Part shown: one piece after another, positions 59,851 through 64,000 of the stretch | Position numbering within the stretch: position 1 is the first letter of the stretch | How the letters are laid out: every line of letters starts with the position of its first letter | From: Lachnospiraceae bacterium | GTDB lineage: Bacteria; Bacillota; Clostridia; Lachnospirales; Lachnospiraceae | Length of the DNA: 64,000 nucleotides | Direction: 5' to 3' | Assembly: GCA_910575005.1 (NCBI GenBank) | Contig: CAJTCL010000005.1 | Span: forward strand, 62,001 to 126,000 | Made by a program: the position numbers and the translations under genes | The notes under the pieces: model-generated | Seen by the model: the letters and a program-made list of their open reading frames with translations, nothing else | Databases searched by the model: none | Told to the model about the DNA's origin: nothing

Positions 59851-60768
59851 TCAAATTTTATTAAATTCCCCAAGAAACCGAACTTCTGTGTCTAATTTTA
59901 CACCAAACTGATTTTCCACCTGTTTTTGTACATCCGAGATCAACTGACGGATATCGGCAGCCGCTGCCTGCCCTCGATTAATCACAAAACCACAATGCTT
60001 CTCTGACACCTGTGCATCGCCTACCCGATACCCCCTAAGTCCAGCATCCTCAATCAGCTTTCCGGCGAAATATCCCTCTGGCCGTTTAAAGGTGCTCCCC
60101 GCACTGGGGTATTCCAACGGCTGCTTTTTACTTCTCTGACTGCGCAGTTCTGCCATTCGTTCCTCAATTTGTCGGACATCTCCTGGCTGCAGCAACAACT
60201 CCACATCCAAGACAATGTAATGATGCACTGGAATACTACTGTGACGGTAGCCAAAATCTAATTCCTCCAAAGAAAGCTCTTTTTCAATCCCTTCTGGCGT
60301 CAACACAGTTACCTTCCTCACGATCTGGCTCATCTCACCGCCATAGGCGCCGGCATTCATGACCACAGCCCCGCCGATCGTGCCAGGAATACCAGAAGCA
60401 AATTCCATCCCTGTAAGACTATGTTCTGCTGCTTTTCTAGCAACCGCAAAGAGCGGCGCCCCAGCCTGAGCTGTAATTACATTGCCCTCTGCGGTGACTT
60501 GTGCTGCTTCTTGGCCAAACTCCAAAACCAAGCCCTCTATTCCGCCATCCCCGACCAAAAGATTACTGCCATTTCCAATTACCAGCCAGGGAATATCATA
60601 GGTTTGACATAGCGCGATAATCTCTGCCACTTGTGTACGCTTGGGACGAACATAATATTCTGCTGGTCCTCCGACACGAAATGTCGTGTGGCTGCTCATT
60701 TTTTCCTCTGCAAAACACCGTTTTGCACCCACTATTCTTTGTAAATCTTGAAAAAATATCTTATTCAC
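59851..60768 (-). CDS. murB: UDP-N-acetylenolpyruvoylglucosamine reductase
   Basis: 305 aa, starting at GTG 60768, with AGAGG upstream. FAD-binding part with FRVGGPAEYYVRP and IGNGSNLLVGDGG, FASGIPGTIGGAVVMNAGAYGGE, and active-site Ser in EYPSAGSTFKRP. It reduces the enolpyruvyl group made by MurA to lactyl, giving UDP-MurNAc, with NADPH in the cytoplasm. The type (MurB I/II) with this short C-terminus is normal for Firmicutes. Starts two bases after the stop of the M18 peptidase gene. Confidence 0.97.
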   Translation of the reverse strand: MNKIFFQDLQRIVGAKRCFAEEKMSSHTTFRVGGPAEYYVRPKRTQVAEIIALCQTYDIPWLVIGNGSNLLVGDGGIEGLVLEFGQEAAQVTAEGNVITAQAGAPLFAVARKAAEHSLTGMEFASGIPGTIGGAVVMNAGAYGGEMSQIVRKVTVLTPEGIEKELSLEELDFGYRHSSIPVHHYIVLDVELLLQPGDVRQIEERMAELRSQRSKKQPLEYPSAGSTFKRPEGYFAGKLIEDAGLRGYRVGDAQVSEKHCGFVINRGQAAAADIRQLISDVQKQVENQFGVKLDTEVRFLGEFNKI

Positions 60769-60769
60769 A

Positions 60770-62164
60770 TTATGCCTCTTTCAGAAATGCTGTGTAGCCA
60801 AGTTTTGCCTCATAGAGATCAGCTTTGCTGATAATCTCCCAGGGTGCATGCATATTTAAAACTGCCACACCGCTGTCAATCACTGACATATTATAATTTG
60901 CCAAAATATAGGCGATTGTACCTCCGCCTCCCTGATCTACCTTGCCAAGTTCAGACGTCTGGAAGGAAACATCATTATCCTCCATAATGCGGCGGAGCTC
61001 TGCCATATATTCGGGATTGGCATCATTGGAACCACTCTTCCCTCTGGAACCTGTATATTTATTAAATACCAGCCCATTTCCAAAATAAGCGCAATTGCGC
61101 TTCTCCATCACCGAAGCATAGAGAGGATCATAAGCAGCACTTACATCAGAGGACAACACCTTAGAATTTGTCATAGCACGGTTAAACGCCACTTGACAAA
61201 AACCGCCCATTGCTTCCATAATCTCTGCCACTGCATAAGAGAAAAATTTTGATTGCATCCCTGTTGCTCCGACACTTCCAATCTCTTCCTTATCCACCAA
61301 TAGACAAACGCTGGTTTTTTCACAGACTCCTGCCTCCAAAATTGCTGCAAAAGAAGGAAATGCACAGACGCGGTCATCATGGCCATAGCCCATAATCATA
61401 CTGCGATCTAAACCATAGTCTCTCGCTCTGCCTGCTGGCACCACTTCCACCTCTGCAGACAAAAAATCCTCTTCTTCAATATCATATTGATCTTTTAAAA
61501 TCCGCAATACATTCGTTTTAACGGTTTCCTTGGCCTTCTCCTTCTGTTCCTTGTCCTCAAAAGGAATACTGCCCACCAGAAGATCAAGATTTTCTCCTTC
61601 AATCACCTTGGAGGCTTTTTTCTCTAACTGCTCTGAAGCAAGATGCACCAAAAGATCACTGATACCAAATACAGGATCGTTCTCCTGCTCTCCGATATTG
61701 ATCACTACCTTTGTGCCATCCTTCTTGACAACTACACCATGAAGCGCCAATGGCAGCGCCACCCATTGATATTTTTTTACGCCACCATAGTAATGTGTGT
61801 CAAAAAGCGCCAGTTCTGTATCCTCATACAAAGGCACTTGTTTTAAATCCAGCCTTGGGGAATCAATGTGCGCGCCTAAAATATTCATGCCTTCTTCCAA
61901 AGGCTGTCTGCCAATCACAAACACAGCCAGCATCTTTCCCATATTATCTGCATACAATTTGTCCCCTGGCTGAATCTTGCGCCCTTGGGCAATCACTTCT
62001 TTTAAGTCCTCAAATCCTGCCGCCTGTGCCTGGGCAATCAATTCTGTGACACACTCACGCTCTGTCTTGCAGTCAGAAATAAATTTTTTATAATCTTCTC
62101 CAAAAGCAAACACTGCCTTTCGTTTCTCTTCTGAATATTTTTTCCATGCATTTTTTCGTTCCAT
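60770..62164 (-). CDS. M18-family aminopeptidase
   Basis: 464 aa from the ATG at 62164, with GGAGG 12 bases upstream; the ATG ten codons earlier has no site. Metal ligands of the M18 fold appear in GAHIDSPRLDLK, LLVDKEEIGSVG and the late His in NMHAPWEI. It removes N-terminal amino acids, typically acidic or neutral, from peptides, using two zinc or cobalt ions, in the cytoplasm. Close relatives are the ApeA/ApeB enzymes of Clostridia. It sits between hprK and murB, a common order in this group. Confidence 0.9.
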   Translation of the reverse strand: MERKNAWKKYSEEKRKAVFAFGEDYKKFISDCKTERECVTELIAQAQAAGFEDLKEVIAQGRKIQPGDKLYADNMGKMLAVFVIGRQPLEEGMNILGAHIDSPRLDLKQVPLYEDTELALFDTHYYGGVKKYQWVALPLALHGVVVKKDGTKVVINIGEQENDPVFGISDLLVHLASEQLEKKASKVIEGENLDLLVGSIPFEDKEQKEKAKETVKTNVLRILKDQYDIEEEDFLSAEVEVVPAGRARDYGLDRSMIMGYGHDDRVCAFPSFAAILEAGVCEKTSVCLLVDKEEIGSVGATGMQSKFFSYAVAEIMEAMGGFCQVAFNRAMTNSKVLSSDVSAAYDPLYASVMEKRNCAYFGNGLVFNKYTGSRGKSGSNDANPEYMAELRRIMEDNDVSFQTSELGKVDQGGGGTIAYILANYNMSVIDSGVAVLNMHAPWEIISKADLYEAKLGYTAFLKEA

Positions 62165-62204
62165 TGTTCTGCAATTCCTCCAAATATTTATCATATATTA
62201 AATT

Positions 62205-63149
62205 TTATTCCTCTTCTTCCTCATCGGAAGATTTCTGGAGATTTGCCTGTACCCGACGATATAACTCTTGCGCCGCATTGTACCCCATCTTCTTCTGCCT
62301 GTGGTTTACGGCTGCTGATTCACAAATCACAGCCAGATTTCGTCCTGGACGAATTGGCAGCGAATGACATACTACCTTATTTCCCAAAAATTCTGTATAT
62401 TCCTCTTCCAAGCCCAGACGATCGTATTCATTTTCCTTTTTCCAATCCTCAAGCTTGATCACAAGGTCAATATTCTGTTTCTCCTTAACGCACTCCACAC
62501 CGAATAAGGTTTTAACATCAATAATTCCAACACCACGCAGCTCAATAAAATATCTTGTAATATCCGGTGCTGTTCCCACCAAGGTGTGCTCATTGATTCT
62601 GCGGATTTCCACCACATCATCACTGACCAGGCGGTGGCCCCTGCGAATCAGCTCCAGAGCAGCCTCACTCTTACCAATTCCGCTCTCTCCCATTATCAGG
62701 AGTCCTTCACCATATACATCCACCAGCACTCCATGAATAGAAATGCAGGGAGCTAATGCCTCACCAAGATAATAAATCAACTCTGCCATAAATGCAGATG
62801 TTCCATAATCCGTAGATAACAATGGGGTTTCATGTTCTGTCGCAATCCGCAGCAAATTTTCATCCGGCTGCAAATCGCGGCTAAAGATTACACAGGGGAT
62901 ATTGTGGGAAAAGAATTTCTGGTATACATCCAATTTCTGATCTTCATTTAATTTCTGCATATAGGTGTATTCCACCATACCGATAATCTCAATCCGGCTG
63001 TTATCAAAATAGTCAAAATATCCTGTCAACTGCAGTGCTGGACGATTGACCTCTGCGGTAGTAACTTTGCGGTTTTTGATATCCACTTCTGGATTCAATA
63101 CCTTCAGCTTCATCTTTTCTACTATTTTTTTTACACTTACACCATTCAT
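62205..63149 (-). CDS. hprK: HPr kinase/phosphorylase
   Basis: 314 aa from the ATG at 63149, with AAAGGAG seven bases upstream. N-terminal domain (1-130) and a kinase core with Walker A GESGIGKSE (about 155-163), the HprK signature RGVGIIDVKTLFG, and SLPIRPGRNLAVICE. A poly-Glu tail ends the protein. It phosphorylates HPr at Ser46 when fructose bisphosphate is high and reverses it when phosphate rises, so it sets carbon catabolite repression through CcpA. Heads the hprK, M18 peptidase, murB, rapZ, whiA row. Confidence 0.97.
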   Translation of the reverse strand: MNGVSVKKIVEKMKLKVLNPEVDIKNRKVTTAEVNRPALQLTGYFDYFDNSRIEIIGMVEYTYMQKLNEDQKLDVYQKFFSHNIPCVIFSRDLQPDENLLRIATEHETPLLSTDYGTSAFMAELIYYLGEALAPCISIHGVLVDVYGEGLLIMGESGIGKSEAALELIRRGHRLVSDDVVEIRRINEHTLVGTAPDITRYFIELRGVGIIDVKTLFGVECVKEKQNIDLVIKLEDWKKENEYDRLGLEEEYTEFLGNKVVCHSLPIRPGRNLAVICESAAVNHRQKKMGYNAAQELYRRVQANLQKSSDEEEEE

Positions 63150-63274
63150 TCTATTACTCCTTTTCTCCGGATGATCCGGCAGCATATGTCTGGATGGACT
63201 CCATGTTTCCTATTCTCTACATACACAGGCAAAACGTGAAACTCCTCTGCCTTTAACGTATTTTACCATAGAAC

Positions 63275-64000
63275 CTAATCCCCTTCAACTGCTGGACTGT
63301 GGAAAAATTTATAAACTGATCTTGCAGCCTGTTCGTTCATAGAAGGAATCGATGCCAACGTTTCCACATCCGCATTTCGTATGGCGTCCAGAGATAAAAA
63401 TTTCTTCATTAAAGCTTTTCTCCTGGTGGCGCCAATGCCAGGAATATCATCTAAGACAGAATGTACCTGCTCTTTGCTCCGCAAGGAACGATGAAACTCA
63501 ATCGCAAACCGATGCGCCTCATCCTGGATGCGAGTAATCAATTTAAAACCTTCACTATGGCGGTCAATGGGTATCTCCTCATTATGATAGTATAACCCAC
63601 GTGTCCTATGATTATCATCTTTTACCATACCACACACTGGAATATGCAATCCTAACTCCTCTAACACTCGCAAAGCCACATTGACCTGTCCTTTTCCGCC
63701 ATCCATCATAATCAGATCTGGAAAACGGGTAAAACTTCCATAATCATTTTCCATATCCCGCTGTTTTAAGGTTTCTTGTTCCTTCATCCCATGAGAAAAC
63801 CGGCGAGTCAGTACTTCATACATGGAGCCATAATCATCCGGTCCGGTGACAGTGCGCAGTTTAAATTTCCGATAATCACTGCGCTTTGGCTTTCCTTTCT
63901 CATAGACTACCATAGAGCCGACCGATTCAAAACCACTGATATTAGAAATATCATAAGCCTCTACCCGTTTCAAATTTTCAAGCCCCAAAAGACTGCCAAT
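63275..64000 (-). CDS. uvrC: Excinuclease ABC subunit C, C-terminal part
   Basis: Open to the right edge; 241 codons of the C-terminus are present. Visible are the start of the endonuclease domain ([21 protein letters not shown]), its central [12 protein letters not shown] segment and the final helix-hairpin-helix pair ([18 protein letters not shown] and [15 protein letters not shown]). UvrC makes both cuts around DNA lesions together with UvrB in nucleotide excision repair. The N-terminal GIY-YIG domain and UvrB-binding motif lie outside the window. Next gene downstream is hprK, 125 bases away. Confidence 0.95.
   Translation of the reverse strand: MGSLLGLENLKRVEAYDISNISGFESVGSMVVYEKGKPKRSDYRKFKLRTVTGPDDYGSMYEVLTRRFSHGMKEQETLKQRDMENDYGSFTRFPDLIMMDGGKGQVNVALRVLEELGLHIPVCGMVKDDNHRTRGLYYHNEEIPIDRHSEGFKLITRIQDEAHRFAIEFHRSLRSKEQVHSVLDDIPGIGATRRKALMKKFLSLDAIRNADVETLASIPSMNEQAARSVYKFFHSPAVEGD

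Noticed and set aside
1-64000. CRISPR arrays, insertion sequences, prophage genes, tRNA and rRNA genes
   Set aside because: I looked through the intergenic regions on both strands and saw no direct-repeat array, transposase, phage structural gene or cloverleaf; very degenerate copies could escape inspection by eye.

Overview
The window looks like a chromosomal segment of a gut-type, low-GC, spore-forming Firmicute, most likely a member of the Lachnospiraceae (Clostridium cluster XIVa). This is inferred from gene content, not from a marker phylogeny. The signs are a SAM-I riboswitch on metK, a proline T-box on proS, WhiA, RapZ and HprK, a YtvI-type sporulation membrane protein, a BceRSAB module, a beta-glucuronidase, a large secreted GH43 enzyme, an iron-dependent alcohol dehydrogenase and a hemerythrin-response regulator fusion. 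I see no tRNA, rRNA, CRISPR array, insertion sequence or prophage. Both edges cut genes: a DnaQ-type exonuclease on the left and uvrC on the right.

Layout. 1-2.6 kb: exonuclease, radical SAM protein and an ArsR/SmtB regulator. 3.1-6.4 kb: a secreted multidomain GH43 glycosidase. 6.6-15.5 kb: a minus-strand block with a diguanylate cyclase, an HD-GYP phosphodiesterase and a TetR regulator, then an MMPL/RND transporter, a secreted LxxG-heptad protein and an MntP-like membrane protein. 15.8-19.6 kb: hemerythrin-REC protein, PAP2 phosphatase and alcohol dehydrogenase. 19.8-22.9 kb: secA and a TSCPD-domain gene. 22.9-24.2 kb: a 1.3-kb stretch with no protein gene, which holds a probable 0.77-kb noncoding RNA with a consensus promoter and its own terminator. 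24.2-30.3 kb: T-box-proS, ytvI-like gene, rluA-type synthase and a two-component system. 30.5-30.8 kb: a type I toxin-antitoxin locus (34-aa holin-like toxin with a convergent antisense RNA). 30.8-38.9 kb: a five-gene operon of SWIM zinc finger, HEAT-like protein, MoxR AAA+ ATPase, DUF5682 (YehM-like) and VWA protein, which resembles the E. coli yehLMPQ cluster. 39-43 kb: DUF4234 protein, SAM-I riboswitch-metK and a second HD-GYP. 43-50.6 kb: beta-glucuronidase, murA, PrcB-like lipoprotein, plsC, murF and ddl. 50.8-55.5 kb: BceAB transporter with its kinase and regulator. 55.7-64 kb: fba, a diacylglycerol-kinase-like gene, then whiA, rapZ, murB, an M18 aminopeptidase, hprK and uvrC, all on the minus strand.

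How the parts fit. Cell-wall synthesis (murA, murB, murF, ddl), wall-antibiotic sensing (BceRSAB), carbon control (HprK, RapZ), c-di-GMP turnover (one GGDEF and two HD-GYP proteins) and glycan or glucuronide use (GH43, GUS) form an ordinary gut-anaerobe backbone. The items most worth a second look are the long RNA at 23.19-23.96 kb, the type I toxin-antitoxin locus, the MoxR-VWA-SWIM operon, the hemerythrin-REC fusion and several unusually long perfect inverted repeats in leaders and intergenic spaces.
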